From the NCBI RefSeq assembly GCF_018389385.1, contig NZ_CP062698.1, positions 2,359,501 to 2,423,500 of the forward strand: DNA of 64,000 nucleotides, in the 5' to 3' direction. Position numbers and translations under genes: made by a program. Of the stretch, positions 9,564 to 19,152 are shown piece after piece; positions within the stretch are counted from its first letter, which is position 1, and each line of letters starts with the position of its first letter. The notes below the pieces were generated by a model. It saw only the letters and a list, made by a program, of their open reading frames with translations, made no database searches and had not been told where the DNA came from. The stretch is from Anthocerotibacter panamensis C109. Lineage in GTDB: Bacteria; Cyanobacteriota; Cyanobacteriia; Gloeobacterales; Anthocerotibacteraceae.

Positions 9564-9713
9564 GTGGCTAAGAAACGTGATCTCCGCAAAGAAAAACAAC
9601 AGCGAAACCGTGAATATGTCAAGAAGCTTCGTCGCCGGACCACCGGTAATTCCCGCCGCGGAGAAGGGCTAGGGGACGGACGTGAAGGGGGCTACGCGGC
9701 CTCAAGTCGGTAA
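9564..9713 (+). CDS. Small highly basic conserved-type protein
   Basis: A 49-residue protein starting at GTG 9564 with GGAGG 4 bases upstream. The sequence begins MAKKRDLRKEKQQRNREYVK and is rich in Lys and Arg for 33 residues, then becomes Gly-rich. The composition suggests nucleic acid or ribosome binding. Comparable small basic proteins occur in cyanobacteria, but I cannot name a function. The strong ribosome binding site and clear N-terminus argue that it is real, although it is short. Confidence 0.55.
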   Translation: MAKKRDLRKEKQQRNREYVKKLRRRTTGNSRRGEGLGDGREGGYAASSR

Positions 9714-9775
9714 TTCCCGCAATATAGCAGGGGCTTACTACGCATAATTACTGAGTGCTTTTTCTTAGACCCATG

Positions 9776-9806
9776 CTGACTTCCGTCTTTTATTTAGGTA
9801 TATACT
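9776..9806 (+). promoter_or_regulatory. Candidate promoter for a small RNA
   Basis: A good -10 (TATACT, 9801-9806) is preceded by a weak -35 (CTGACT or TGACTT, near 9776-9782) with 18-19 bp spacing. Transcription would start near 9812, just before the hairpin of the candidate RNA. Confidence 0.35.
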
Positions 9807-9811
9807 AACGC

Positions 9812-9879
9812 AAGAAGAAGTGGCAGGCCCGATGCGCGCAGCAAGAGCGTGGGGGGATAATATCGGGCCTTTCTTATTT
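9812..9879 (+). ncRNA. Candidate small RNA ending in a terminator hairpin
   Basis: Downstream of the TATACT box a perfect 9-bp stem forms between AGGCCCGAT (9825-9833) and ATCGGGCCT (9862-9870), with a 28-base purine-rich loop containing GGGGGGATAA. TTCTTATTT follows. This looks like a short, roughly 65-nt transcript with its own terminator in the gap between the small basic protein gene and glutamate synthase. I recognise no known family, and a plain terminator for the upstream gene is an alternative. Confidence 0.35.
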
Positions 9880-10111
9880 CAAAACTGAAGATTTCTCTGC
9901 TTGACAGCGCTCCTGATGGTTTAAGTCGGTATGATGAAGGGAGTGGCGGTAGGGGTTTCTACCTGGCTTAGGTTGGGGTAGATGTAGACCGCAAGAGAAT
10001 TGCTCGACAGGGCTATAGGGGCTTATCCTCAAGCATTTTGGGGGTTGGCAGGGCTCTGTACCGGATGTTCGCCTTAGTTTACACTAGATCACCACGCGCA
10101 CTGAGAACGCC
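9880..10111 (+). other. Leader region of glutamate synthase
   Basis: This non-coding stretch starts with a consensus TTGACA (9901-9906). A TATGAT lies 23 bases further on (9930-9935), which is too long a spacing for a standard promoter pair, so the exact promoter is unclear. The following 170 bases contain short self-complementary segments (GGTAG/CTACC near 9949-9964, GCGGT with ACCGC around them). I looked for the conserved core of the cyanobacterial glutamine riboswitch (glnA motif) and did not find it. Confidence 0.35.
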
Positions 10112-13100
10112 ATGTCAGTACCTGTTCATCCTCAGTTCACCCCTTGGCTTGCGGAGCAAGATGCTTGCGGAGTTGGCTTTATCTATCGCCCTACTATTAG
10201 CCATCAGGTTTTAGCTGAGGCACTCCAAGCTGTCGCATGTCTGGAACATCGGGGTGGTTGCGGAGCTGACCGGGATAGCGGCGACGGGACGGGCGTGCTC
10301 ACCGCCATTCCCTGGCGGTTGCTGGCAGCAGAAGGGTGGCCGACAGACGAACGGCTGGCGGTGGGAATGGCCTATTTGCCTCCGGGCTATGAAGCTGATT
10401 GTCGGGCGATGAGTGAAAAGATACTCCAAGAAGAAGGCTTTGCGCTCTTGGGCTGGCGGGTGGTGCCCACGGTGCATGAGGTGTTGGGGCGCTGGGCCAA
10501 GCAGACCTGTCCGCAGATTGAGCAGATGATCCTACGGGTCCCCCAAGCCTGGACCGAGACGCTGGTCGAAGATCGCTTGCTGTTGGCTCGCAGGCGCATG
10601 AAACACGCGCTCAAAGGCCAACCTAGCCACGATGGTTTTTATATCGCTTCGCTGTCGAACCGCACTATCGTCTATAAGGGCATGGTCCGTGCCGAAGTTT
10701 TGGGGCACTTTTACCCGGATCTGATGAGCCCACTGTTTGAGAGCAATTGGGTCGTCTACCATCGCCGCTTCAGTACTAATACCCTGCCGCGCTGGCCTCT
10801 GGCCCAACCTTTAAGGATGCTGGGACATAACGGCGAGATCAACACCTTGTTGGGAAACCGCAATTGGATGAAGGCTCGGGAGCCCGGTCTCACCCACCCC
10901 CGTTGGGCTGACCGCAAGAGCGACCTTTTGCCGGTCATCTATCCCGATGGTTCTGACTCAGCCAGCCTTGACAACGCCCTGGAGCTATTGGTCCGCTCGG
11001 GTCAATCCCCGGAAGCGGCCTTGATGCAGCTTATCCCCGAAGCCTACCGCCATCAGCCGGAGCTTGCGGACTATCCCGGAATCGTAGATTTTTATGAGTA
11101 CTACAGCGGGCTACAAGAACCCTGGGATGGCCCTGCGCTGATCGTCTATGGCGACGGTCACACCGTAGGAGCGCTCCTAGACCGCAATGGTCTACGTCCG
11201 GCCCGCTACATCCTATTGGCAGATGGATCGGTGATTGTGGGCTCTGAAGCTGGAGTGGTAGACGTTCCACTCGCTCAGGTCATCGAAAAGGGCCGTCTTG
11301 GGCCGGGACAGATGCTTACGGTCGATTTGGCCTCCGGTCAGGTCTTGAAGAACTGGCAAATCAAAGAACGGGTCGCCTGCGAACATCCCTACGGCGAATG
11401 GGTCCGCGCCGAGCGCCGTGCCTTGACCCCTATGCCCTTCATCAGTACCCCCCAAACCGCCGCCGCAGACCTGCTCAAGCAGCAGTTGGCCCTCGGCTAC
11501 GGCACGGAGGACGTCGAGCATATCATCGAACCGATGGCCCAAACGGGTCGCGAGCCAGTGTACTCGATGGGCGACGACACCCCGCCGCCGGTCCTCTCCC
11601 AACAGCCACGCGTCCTCTACGACTACTTCAAGCAACGCTTCGCCCAAGTGACCAACCCTGCTATTGACCCGCTGCGCGAAAAGCTGGTCATGTCCCTGGA
11701 GACGCACCTAGGTCGCAGGGCTAACCTGCTCTTGCCCACACCCGAAGGAGCCCGGATGCTCCACCTGATGAGCCCGGTGCTCAACGAAGGAGAACTCGAA
11801 TCTCTGCTCGGAGGCGCAGCCCCCTTTGTTGCCACCCGGATGCCGCTCTTGTTTGAAGGCGACCTTGACCGTGCCTTGACCCTGCTCTGTGAACAGGCGG
11901 TAGCGGCTGTACGCGCCGGGAAGATGATTTTAGTCCTCAGTGACCGGGGGGTTGTCGAAGCACACGCAGCCATTCCCACCTTGCTTGCGGTCGGGGCAGT
12001 CCACCACCACCTCATCCGCGAGGGGCTACGCCTGGAGTGTTCGCTGGTAGTCGAGACAGCACAGTGTTGGAGTACGCACCACTTCGCCTGCCTGTTGGGC
12101 TATGGGGCGCAGGCCATCTGTCCCTACCTCGCCTTCGAGACCGTCCGTCATTGGTTCAACCGTGAAAAGACCCAGACTTTTTTAAATCAAGCCAACGGCC
12201 CTGGACCCATTCCCGAGAGCAAAGAGCAGCAGTTGACTGACTTTGTCGGGCTCACCGTCGAAAAAGCCCAACTCAACTACAAAAAAGCCGTCGAGGGGGG
12301 CCTGCTCAAGGTCCTCTCCAAGATGGGCATCTCTCTTTTGGCAAGCTATGTCGGAGCCCAGATTTTTGAATGTGTGGGCCTTGGGCATCAAGTCATCGAG
12401 CGTTGCTTCACTGGGACAACCTCGCGGTTGGGGGGGCTGGAGGTCGCCGAGATTGCCCAAGAGGTCTTGGCCTTTCACACCCGTGCTTTCCCCGGAGCCC
12501 GCAAACTGATCAACTACGGCTTGATGAGCTACCGCGCCGATGGTGAATACCATGGCAACAATCCACAGGTGGTAAAAGCCCTCCATGGCGCGATTGGCCT
12601 CAACAAAAAAATAAGCACCCCTCAAGCCCGTCAAGAGCAGTTCCAGGAATATGCCAGCCTGGTCCGAGAACGCCCGCCTGCCGCCCTCAGAGACCTGCTG
12701 ACCTTCCAATCTGACCGGGAGCCGATTTCTTTAGATGCCGTAGAACCTGCCACCGAGATCGTGCGCCGTTTTTGCACCGGGGGGATGTCCTTGGGAGCGC
12801 TCTCCAAAGAGGCCCACGAAGTCCTCGCCATCGCCATGAACCGTCTTGGCGGCAAATCCAACTCCGGCGAAGGCGGCGAAGACCCCCTGCGCTACCACCC
12901 GATCCAGCAGATCTCTGCGGAAGGAACCAGCCCTGACTTTCCGGGCTTGTACGGCCTCCAGCCTGGAGATCTAGCCGCTTCTGCCATCCGGCAGGTCGCT
13001 TCGGGCCGGTTTGGCGTCACCCCGGAATATCTGGCGACAGCCAACCAACTAGAAATCAAAATTGCTCAAGGAGCCAAACCGGGCGAGGGGGGACAGCTTC

Positions 13101-14722
13101 CGGGCCACAAGGTTTCAGCGTACATTGCGAAACTCCGCCGCTCCAAGCCGGGCGTCTCTCTTATCTCGCCCCCGCCCCACCACGATATCTATTCGATTGA
13201 AGATTTGGCGCAACTCATCTTTGATCTACACCAAGTCAATCCCCAAGCCCATGTCTCGGTCAAACTTGTCGCCGAAGTCGGCATCGGCACCGTAGCGGCG
13301 GGCGTAGCCAAGGCCAACGCCGACATCATCCAAATCTCGGGCCACGATGGCGGGACCGGCGCTTCCCCGCTCAGTTCGATCAAGCACGCCGGGTTACCCT
13401 GGGAGTTGGGCCTCGCGGAAGTGCATCAGGTTTTGCTCGCCAATGGCCTGCGCGACCGGGTTTTGCTGCGCGTAGACGGCGGGCTGAGGGCGGGCTGGGA
13501 AGTGGTGATGGCGGCCCTCTTGGGCGCTAATGAGTACGGCTTTGGCTCGATAGCCCTGATTGCCGAAGGCTGTATTATGGCTCGCATCTGTCACACCAAC
13601 AACTGTCCGGTCGGGGTCACAAGCCAAAAAGAAGCTCTGCGCAAGCGCTTTCCGGGGACGCCGGAGCCGGTGGTGGCGTTCTTCCTCTTTATAGCGGAAG
13701 AAGTCCGACACACCCTCGCTCAGTTGGGCTATCGTTCGCTGGGTGAAATTCTGGGCCGGGTGGACTTGCTCAAGCCGCGCACCGACCTCACCCTGCCTAA
13801 GGTTCCGCATCTCAATCTAGACTGCCTGACTACCTTACCCGGAAAAGATTCCCGCGACTGGCTCATCCCGCCTGCCGCCGCCCACAGCAATGGCCCGGTC
13901 CTCGGCGACGAACTGTTGGCTGACGCGGATGTTCAAAAAGCCCTGGCCGAACACGGGACTGTAACGAAGACGCTACCGATTCTCAACACTGACCGGGGTG
14001 TGGGGGCACGCCTCAGCGGCGCGATTGCCCGCCGCTACGGAGATACGGGCTTCACCGGGCAGATTGTCCTCAACTTTGAGGGCACTGCCGGACAGAGTTT
14101 TGGGGCCTTCAATGTCCAAAACCTGTGCCTCATTCTCACCGGAGAGGCCAATGACTATGTAGGCAAGGGTATGAATGGCGGGGAGATCGTCCTTCGTCCC
14201 TTCCGGGGTATCCGCTATCGACCTTCGGAGAACGTCATCATCGGCAATACCTGTCTCTACGGCGCGACGGGCGGCAGGCTCTTTGCGGCAGGACGGGCAG
14301 GCGAACGCTTTGCGGTGCGCAACTCACGGGCTCAAGCGGTCGTGGAAGGAGCCGGGGACCACTGCTGCGAATATATGACCGGCGGGACGGTGGTCGTGTT
14401 GGGGGGCGTGGGGCGCAATTTTGGGGCGGGGATGACCGGGGGGCTCGCCTATGTTTTGGATGAAGATGGCCTCTTCCAAGCCCGTTTTAACCCAGACGGC
14501 GAAAAGCGCTTACAACGCGTGCCCACAGGGGGCGAAGAAGCGCTCAAGGCGCTGATTCAGGCGCACTACCGCGTGACCGACAGCGACCGCGCGCGCGAAA
14601 TCCTAGAAGACTGGACCCACTACCTCCCTCATTTTTGGCAGGTAGTCCCGCCCGCCGAAGCGGACCATCCCGAAGCGTTGGAAGTCGCCCCGGTGCGTGA
14701 CTCTGTGGCGGCGCAGGAGTAG
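10112..14722 (+). CDS. gltB: Ferredoxin-dependent glutamate synthase
   Basis: This enzyme makes two glutamates from glutamine and 2-oxoglutarate, using reduced ferredoxin in cyanobacteria. The 1536-residue protein has the full domain order. The class II glutaminase domain follows an 18-residue propeptide, so Cys19 (EQDACGVGF) becomes the N-terminal nucleophile. A central domain comes next, then the FMN-binding synthase domain near residues 880-1200 (NSGEGGEDPLRYHP, KPGEGGQLPGHKVS, SGHDGGTGASPLSS). The 3Fe-4S cysteines are in CIMARICHTNNCPVGV. A C-terminal beta-helix follows. No small-subunit gltD lies nearby, and the organism is cyanobacterial, so the ferredoxin type is more likely than the NADPH type. 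It is 7 bp from agmatine deiminase. Confidence 0.95.
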   Translation: MSVPVHPQFTPWLAEQDACGVGFIYRPTISHQVLAEALQAVACLEHRGGCGADRDSGDGTGVLTAIPWRLLAAEGWPTDERLAVGMAYLPPGYEADCRAMSEKILQEEGFALLGWRVVPTVHEVLGRWAKQTCPQIEQMILRVPQAWTETLVEDRLLLARRRMKHALKGQPSHDGFYIASLSNRTIVYKGMVRAEVLGHFYPDLMSPLFESNWVVYHRRFSTNTLPRWPLAQPLRMLGHNGEINTLLGNRNWMKAREPGLTHPRWADRKSDLLPVIYPDGSDSASLDNALELLVRSGQSPEAALMQLIPEAYRHQPELADYPGIVDFYEYYSGLQEPWDGPALIVYGDGHTVGALLDRNGLRPARYILLADGSVIVGSEAGVVDVPLAQVIEKGRLGPGQMLTVDLASGQVLKNWQIKERVACEHPYGEWVRAERRALTPMPFISTPQTAAADLLKQQLALGYGTEDVEHIIEPMAQTGREPVYSMGDDTPPPVLSQQPRVLYDYFKQRFAQVTNPAIDPLREKLVMSLETHLGRRANLLLPTPEGARMLHLMSPVLNEGELESLLGGAAPFVATRMPLLFEGDLDRALTLLCEQAVAAVRAGKMILVLSDRGVVEAHAAIPTLLAVGAVHHHLIREGLRLECSLVVETAQCWSTHHFACLLGYGAQAICPYLAFETVRHWFNREKTQTFLNQANGPGPIPESKEQQLTDFVGLTVEKAQLNYKKAVEGGLLKVLSKMGISLLASYVGAQIFECVGLGHQVIERCFTGTTSRLGGLEVAEIAQEVLAFHTRAFPGARKLINYGLMSYRADGEYHGNNPQVVKALHGAIGLNKKISTPQARQEQFQEYASLVRERPPAALRDLLTFQSDREPISLDAVEPATEIVRRFCTGGMSLGALSKEAHEVLAIAMNRLGGKSNSGEGGEDPLRYHPIQQISAEGTSPDFPGLYGLQPGDLAASAIRQVASGRFGVTPEYLATANQLEIKIAQGAKPGEGGQLPGHKVSAYIAKLRRSKPGVSLISPPPHHDIYSIEDLAQLIFDLHQVNPQAHVSVKLVAEVGIGTVAAGVAKANADIIQISGHDGGTGASPLSSIKHAGLPWELGLAEVHQVLLANGLRDRVLLRVDGGLRAGWEVVMAALLGANEYGFGSIALIAEGCIMARICHTNNCPVGVTSQKEALRKRFPGTPEPVVAFFLFIAEEVRHTLAQLGYRSLGEILGRVDLLKPRTDLTLPKVPHLNLDCLTTLPGKDSRDWLIPPAAAHSNGPVLGDELLADADVQKALAEHGTVTKTLPILNTDRGVGARLSGAIARRYGDTGFTGQIVLNFEGTAGQSFGAFNVQNLCLILTGEANDYVGKGMNGGEIVLRPFRGIRYRPSENVIIGNTCLYGATGGRLFAAGRAGERFAVRNSRAQAVVEGAGDHCCEYMTGGTVVVLGGVGRNFGAGMTGGLAYVLDEDGLFQARFNPDGEKRLQRVPTGGEEALKALIQAHYRVTDSDRAREILEDWTHYLPHFWQVVPPAEADHPEALEVAPVRDSVAAQE

Positions 14723-14729
14723 CGTTGCT

Positions 14730-15755
14730 ATGCAGAAACCGCACGGTTACCGGATGCCTGCCGAGTGGGAGCCCCATGCCGCCACTTGGCTGAGTTGGCC
14801 CCATAATCGCGACACATGGCCCGGAAAGTTCGACCCGGTGCCGGGGGTCTTTGTGGAAATTGTCCGTGCCCTGCGTGAGCCTGTGCATATCCTGGTCAAG
14901 GACACGCCGATGGTCGAACAAGTCCGCTTCCTGCTAGGACAAGCAGGGGTCCTTCGCCCGGAGATCCATCTCCACCTCATCCCTACCAATGATTGCTGGA
15001 TGCGCGACCATGGCCCGACCTTTTTGGTGGGTTCCGGCGAGCCAGTGCTCTTAAATTGGGGCTTTAATAGTTGGGGCGGGAAATATGGCCCTTGGACGGA
15101 AGATGACCAAGTTCCCACCCAGATCGCTACGTTGCTGGATTTACCTTGCCTCACTCCCGCGATGATCCTGGAGGGCGGCTCTATTGAAGTCAATGGACAA
15201 GGACTCTGCCTCACTACCGAGCAATGCCTGCTCCACCCCAACCGCAATCCCCACCTCAGCCGCGCGCAGATCGAACAAAACCTGAAAGATTACCTTGGTC
15301 TTGAACATATTCTCTGGCTAGCAGAAGGGATCGTCGGCGACGACACAGACGGTCATATCGATGACCTAGCCCGCTTTGTCAATCCCCATACTGTCGTCGC
15401 TGTCCTGGAAGACAACCCCGACGATGAGAACTATGTTTTACTCCAGGCCAATTACGAACATCTCCAGGAACTGGCGCGAGCCTACAACCTAAACGTGGTT
15501 GCTTTGCCCATGCCCGCCCCTAAGTACTACGACGAGGTGCGTTTGCCTGCGAGCTACGCTAACTTTTATATTGCCAACGAAGTCGTACTGGTGCCTGTTT
15601 TTGATGACCCGAAAGACACCCTTGCCCTGGATATCCTGCGCCAGTACTTCCCTGACCGAGAAGTTGTTGGAATTGCGTGCACTGATTTAGTCTGGGGTTT
15701 GGGAGCCATCCATTGCGTCACCCAACAGCAGCCTAGGAATCTACTTAAACAATAA
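14730..15755 (+). CDS. aguA: Agmatine deiminase
   Basis: Agmatine deiminase converts agmatine to N-carbamoylputrescine in polyamine synthesis and arginine-derived nitrogen recycling. The ATG at 14730 (MQKPHGYRMPAEWEPHAATW) matches the family start, with GGAG 9 bases upstream. Active-site segments are present: NDCWMRDHGPTF, ILEGGSIEVNGQG, DDTDGHIDD, and the nucleophilic cysteine in GLGAIHCVTQQQP near the C-terminus. 341 residues, normal length. It follows glutamate synthase by 7 bp, so the two nitrogen genes are probably co-transcribed. Its 3' end overlaps the convergent Rrf2 gene by 11 bp. Confidence 0.93.
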   Translation: MQKPHGYRMPAEWEPHAATWLSWPHNRDTWPGKFDPVPGVFVEIVRALREPVHILVKDTPMVEQVRFLLGQAGVLRPEIHLHLIPTNDCWMRDHGPTFLVGSGEPVLLNWGFNSWGGKYGPWTEDDQVPTQIATLLDLPCLTPAMILEGGSIEVNGQGLCLTTEQCLLHPNRNPHLSRAQIEQNLKDYLGLEHILWLAEGIVGDDTDGHIDDLARFVNPHTVVAVLEDNPDDENYVLLQANYEHLQELARAYNLNVVALPMPAPKYYDEVRLPASYANFYIANEVVLVPVFDDPKDTLALDILRQYFPDREVVGIACTDLVWGLGAIHCVTQQQPRNLLKQ

Positions 15756-16188
15756 AGTCCGTGTCCTTGCCCTGTGCTGCTTGATAACTGCGCGCGTCGT
15801 AGTAGAGGTCTTCCAGGGTGATGTGCTCCAGAACTTCGGCCCAGCGTAGCTGGATGCGCCGCCAGAGCGCCAGGGTGACCCAGTCGGCAGACTCCCCACT
15901 ATCCGTAGCCCAGCGGTTGAGCGGCAATCCCGTCTCCCCAACCGCCCGCAGGATCGCTCCTAGGGTAATGTCGCGGGGAGCACGGCTGAGGCGATAGCCT
16001 CCTTTAGGCCCCCGGACCACCTGGATGAGTCCGGCTTTACGTAACTTTATGAGGAGCTGCTCCAAATAAGGCTGCGGGATCTGTTGTCGTTCACTGATGC
16101 TGCGCTGGGAAATCGGGGCACCCGTGTCATGCAAAACCAGATCCAGCAAGGCTTTCACGCTATAGTGGCCCCGAGTGGTAAGCTTCAT
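15745..16188 (-). CDS. Rrf2-family transcriptional regulator without Fe-S cysteines
   Basis: A winged-helix DNA-binding protein of the Rrf2 family. The start at 16188 (MKLTTRGHYSVKALLDLVLH) is typical, and the frame to 16242 adds 18 unrelated residues. The helix-turn-helix is SQRSISERQQIPQPYLEQLL, followed by the wing VRGPKGGYRL. IscR-type members carry three cysteines after the wing to hold a 2Fe-2S cluster. Here that segment (AILRAVGETGLPLNRWATDS) has none, so a cluster of that type is unlikely. It is divergent from petB and shares a 109-bp region holding a perfect 16-bp palindrome. This suggests autoregulation or control of petBD. Confidence 0.85.
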   Translation of the reverse strand: MKLTTRGHYSVKALLDLVLHDTGAPISQRSISERQQIPQPYLEQLLIKLRKAGLIQVVRGPKGGYRLSRAPRDITLGAILRAVGETGLPLNRWATDSGESADWVTLALWRRIQLRWAEVLEHITLEDLYYDARSYQAAQGKDTDFIV

Positions 16189-16235
16189 GGTGGGTCTCTG
16201 GCAATCTAAAGATTTCTTAACATAGGCGTAAAAGC

Positions 16236-16251
16236 TTAACATATATGTTAA
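16236..16251. promoter_or_regulatory. Palindromic operator candidate between rrf2-type gene and petB
   Basis: TTAACATATATGTTAA is a perfect 16-bp palindrome in the divergent promoter region. A half-site match (TTAACATA) occurs again at about 16217-16224. Rrf2-family dimers bind inverted repeats of about this size, usually in their own promoter. Confidence 0.5.
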
Positions 16252-16297
16252 ATTGCCAATTGCAATGAGAAAGCTCAGGGCTTGCTGAGGGACTTAG

Positions 16298-16948
16298 ATG
16301 AGCAAGGTTTACGATTGGTTTCAAGAGCGCCTCGAAATCCAGGCCATTGCGGATGACATCACTACCAAGTATGTCCCTCCCCACGTCAACATATTCTACT
16401 GCCTGGGTGGAGTCACGCTGATTTGTTTTCTGCTTCAGTTCGCGACGGGCTTCGCGATGACTTTTTACTACAAGCCCACGGTCGCTGAGGCGTTCAATTC
16501 CATCGACTATATTATGAACACCGTCAGCTTCGGCTGGTTGATCCGTTCGGTGCATCGCTGGAGCGCCTCGATGATGGTTCTCGCCATGATCCTGCATGTG
16601 TTCCGTGTCTACCTGACCGGCGGCTTCAAAAAACCTCGGGAATTGACCTGGGTGACAGGCGTGATTCTCGCGGTCCTGACTGTGAGCTTTGGCGTCACGG
16701 GCTACACCCTTCCCTGGGACCAAGTGGGCTATTGGGCCGCAAGCATCGTAACAGCTGTACCCGGTGCCGTACCGGTGATTGGCCCATTGGTGGTGCAACT
16801 GCTGCAAGGGAGCGCTTCCGGTATTGGTCAGGAGACCTTGACCCGTTTCTATAGTGCGCATACCTTTCTGCTACCATGGTTGGCAGCGGTCTTCATGCTG
16901 TTGCACTTCCTGATGATCCGTAAGCAGGGAATTTCCGGTCCCCTGTAA
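16298..16948 (+). CDS. petB: Cytochrome b6
   Basis: Cytochrome b6 is the diheme, quinol-binding core of the cytochrome b6f complex, which links photosystem II to photosystem I and also serves respiration. The 216-residue protein has four membrane helices. Heme b ligands are His86 and His188 and His100 and His203 (SVHRWS, ILHVFR, SAHTFL, LLHFLM). Cys35 (FYCLGG) carries the covalent heme c(n). The start ([15 protein letters not shown]) is canonical, with GAGGGA 8-9 bases upstream. petD follows by 57 bp in the usual cyanobacterial order. The petCA genes are not in the window. Confidence 0.98.
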   Translation: MSKVYDWFQERLEIQAIADDITTKYVPPHVNIFYCLGGVTLICFLLQFATGFAMTFYYKPTVAEAFNSIDYIMNTVSFGWLIRSVHRWSASMMVLAMILHVFRVYLTGGFKKPRELTWVTGVILAVLTVSFGVTGYTLPWDQVGYWAASIVTAVPGAVPVIGPLVVQLLQGSASGIGQETLTRFYSAHTFLLPWLAAVFMLLHFLMIRKQGISGPL

Positions 16949-17005
16949 CCAGCTTTTGCTCCCGCTTGTCGGGAGCTATTACCCTACGTCGCGGAGCACA
17001 CCTTT

Positions 17006-17485
17006 ATGGTTTTGAAAAAGCCCGACCTGCAAGATCCAGAATTGGTGGCCCTGCTGGAACAGGACATGGGCCACAACAAGTATGGGGAACCCTTCTGGCC
17101 CAATGATGCCCTTATTTTTGGGGTCGTCATTCTCGGGACCATCGCCGGTGTTATCGGCCTTGCCATCATGGACCCGTCCAAAATTGGTGAGCCTGCGGAT
17201 CCTTTCAATACCCTGAATCCCATTCTGCCCGAGTGGTATTTTTATCCAGTATTCCAACTGCTCAGGACGGTCCCTAACAAACTACTGGGCGTGGTTCTGA
17301 TGGCTGGAATTCCCCTGGGTCTGGCCTTCGTACCCTTTATCGAGAACGTCAACAAGTTCCGTAACCCCTTTCGCCGCCCTGTAGCTATGGCTGTTTTCCT
17401 CCTGGGGACTCTGGTCACTATCTACCTGGGAGCCGCAGCGACCATCCACGACATTCCTAAGTCTCTGACTCTGGGCCTTTTCTAG
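17006..17485 (+). CDS. petD: Cytochrome b6f complex subunit IV
   Basis: Subunit IV completes the cytochrome b-like core of the b6f complex. The 159-residue protein begins [20 protein letters not shown] and has three membrane helices. The PEWY quinol-oxidation (Qo) motif is at residues 75-78 ([14 protein letters not shown]). The spacing from petB and the terminator just downstream (17508-17535) define a two-gene petBD transcript. Confidence 0.98.
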   Translation: MVLKKPDLQDPELVALLEQDMGHNKYGEPFWPNDALIFGVVILGTIAGVIGLAIMDPSKIGEPADPFNTLNPILPEWYFYPVFQLLRTVPNKLLGVVLMAGIPLGLAFVPFIENVNKFRNPFRRPVAMAVFLLGTLVTIYLGAAATIHDIPKSLTLGLF

Positions 17486-17507
17486 ACCTAACCGAGGGGT
17501 CACGTAG

Positions 17508-17535
17508 AACGCAGGTCTTTGGGCCTGCGTTTTAT
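17508..17535 (+). terminator. Terminator of petBD
   Basis: An 8-bp stem AACGCAGG / CCTGCGTT with an 8-base loop is followed by TTATC. It lies 23 bp after the petD stop and is the natural end of the petBD transcript. Confidence 0.7.
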
Positions 17536-17756
17536 CTTTGGGGCAGTCCGTCTTCAGCCCTAGGAATTGGCACCCAAACTACAGCTACGTGCTTCACTTT
17601 ATTCTAATAATCAAGGATCTAACATACTATGTACCCACAACGATGCAGCGTGAGTGCAGGCAAAAAAGTTGAGATCCGCATTTTCTTCATCGAATCTGGG
17701 TAGTAGGACCGGGGGAAATGGGGTAAGATACACCACAGTTTTATGTGAGGAGTGCC

Positions 17757-19142
17757 ATGCGGGTAACGGTTGTAGGAACCGGCTATGTGGGACTGGTAAC
17801 GGGCGCTTGCCTAGCGGAAACGGGCCATCATGTTATTTGTGTCGATAACAACGAAGCCAAAGTTGCCTCCCTCAACGCTGGGCGCATCCCCATTTACGAA
17901 CCGGGTCTTGAACAAATTGTTCGGCGCAACAACGATGCCGGAAGACTGATTTTCACCACAGAAGTGGACAACAGTGTCAAGCAGGCCCAAATTATCTTTA
18001 TTGCAGTCGGTACCCCGGCACTCCCGACGGGAGAGAGCGACCTGCGCTATGTGGGAGCTGTAGCCAAAACAATTGGGGAACATCTCGACAGTTCTTACCG
18101 CGTGGTGGTGAACAAATCCACGGTCCCCATTGGCTCTGGGGACTGGGTGCGGATGCTGATCCTGGAGGGGGCCAAAGAAGCAATCCTGTCCGCTGTTCCC
18201 GCAGGGGGCGTCGAAACTGTCTGTGCTCCGGTAACCCCCAACTTTGATGTAGTGAGCAACCCAGAATTTCTCAAAGAAGGCTCGGCGGTGTGGGACACGT
18301 TCAACCCCGACCGCATTGTGGTGGGTTCAGACAGTGCTCAGGCCATCGAGATCATGCGGCAGCTCTACACCCCGATCATCGAGCGCAGGTTCGCCGAGGA
18401 CCCCAAAGCGGGTGAGGTGCCTTTTGTCGTGACGGACCTGTCTTCGGCGGAGATGATCAAGTACGCAGCGAACGCCTTCTTGGCTACAAAAATCAGCTTC
18501 ATCAACGAGGTCGCCAATATCTGCGAACGGGTGGGTGCAGATGTTTCTCAGGTGGCCTACGGCATTGGCCTAGACCAACGCATCGGTCAACGCTTCCTCC
18601 AAGCGGGCTTAGGCTGGGGCGGCTCCTGTTTCCCCAAAGATGTTTCCGCCCTGGTCCACACAGCCAACGACTACGGCTATGATTGCCGCCTGCTCAAGGC
18701 TGTCATCGAGACCAATCGCCTCCAACGCACCCGAGTCATCGAGAAACTTCAGCAGGAACTCAAGGTCCTCAAGGGCAAGACCATTGGTCTGTTGGGGCTT
18801 ACCTTTAAGCCAGACACGGACGATATGCGCGATGCCCCGGCGCTGTCGCTGATTGAGTATCTCAACAAGCTAGGAGCGCGCGTCAAGGCTTTTGACCCCA
18901 TTGTCTCCGCCTCTGGCATCCGCGAGGGCCTCTCCCATGTCATCGTCGAGACGGACGCCTACCGGTTGGCTGAAACCTGCGACGCGCTGGTCCTGGTGAC
19001 TGAGTGGAAGGAATTCCGCAACCTCGACTATGAGAAGATGGCCCAACTGGTCAATCGCCCCCTACTCATTGATGCACGTAACTTCCTTGACCGTCAGTTG
19101 TTGACTAAAGCGGGCTTCTGGTATGTTGGCATGGGACGTTAA
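17757..19142 (+). CDS. UDP-glucose 6-dehydrogenase
   Basis: This enzyme oxidises UDP-glucose to UDP-glucuronate with two NAD. The ATG at 17757 ([20 protein letters not shown]) has GAGGAG 4 bases upstream and opens directly into the Rossmann GxGxxG motif, so it is preferred over GTG 17745. Other signatures: [32 protein letters not shown], the sugar-binding [20 protein letters not shown], and the catalytic cysteine in [13 protein letters not shown]-terminal UDP-binding domain has [13 protein letters not shown]. 461 residues. The next gene uses its product, so the pair makes UDP-xylose. Confidence 0.95.
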   Translation: MRVTVVGTGYVGLVTGACLAETGHHVICVDNNEAKVASLNAGRIPIYEPGLEQIVRRNNDAGRLIFTTEVDNSVKQAQIIFIAVGTPALPTGESDLRYVGAVAKTIGEHLDSSYRVVVNKSTVPIGSGDWVRMLILEGAKEAILSAVPAGGVETVCAPVTPNFDVVSNPEFLKEGSAVWDTFNPDRIVVGSDSAQAIEIMRQLYTPIIERRFAEDPKAGEVPFVVTDLSSAEMIKYAANAFLATKISFINEVANICERVGADVSQVAYGIGLDQRIGQRFLQAGLGWGGSCFPKDVSALVHTANDYGYDCRLLKAVIETNRLQRTRVIEKLQQELKVLKGKTIGLLGLTFKPDTDDMRDAPALSLIEYLNKLGARVKAFDPIVSASGIREGLSHVIVETDAYRLAETCDALVLVTEWKEFRNLDYEKMAQLVNRPLLIDARNFLDRQLLTKAGFWYVGMGR

Positions 19143-19152
19143 GGGACAAGCG

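Noticed and set aside
9901-10111. Glutamine riboswitch upstream of glutamate synthase
   Set aside because: The conserved core of the glnA-type motif is not present in this leader.
10112-14722. NADPH-type glutamate synthase large subunit
   Set aside because: No gltD small subunit is adjacent and the context is cyanobacterial, so the ferredoxin type is preferred, although sequence reading alone cannot fully exclude the other.
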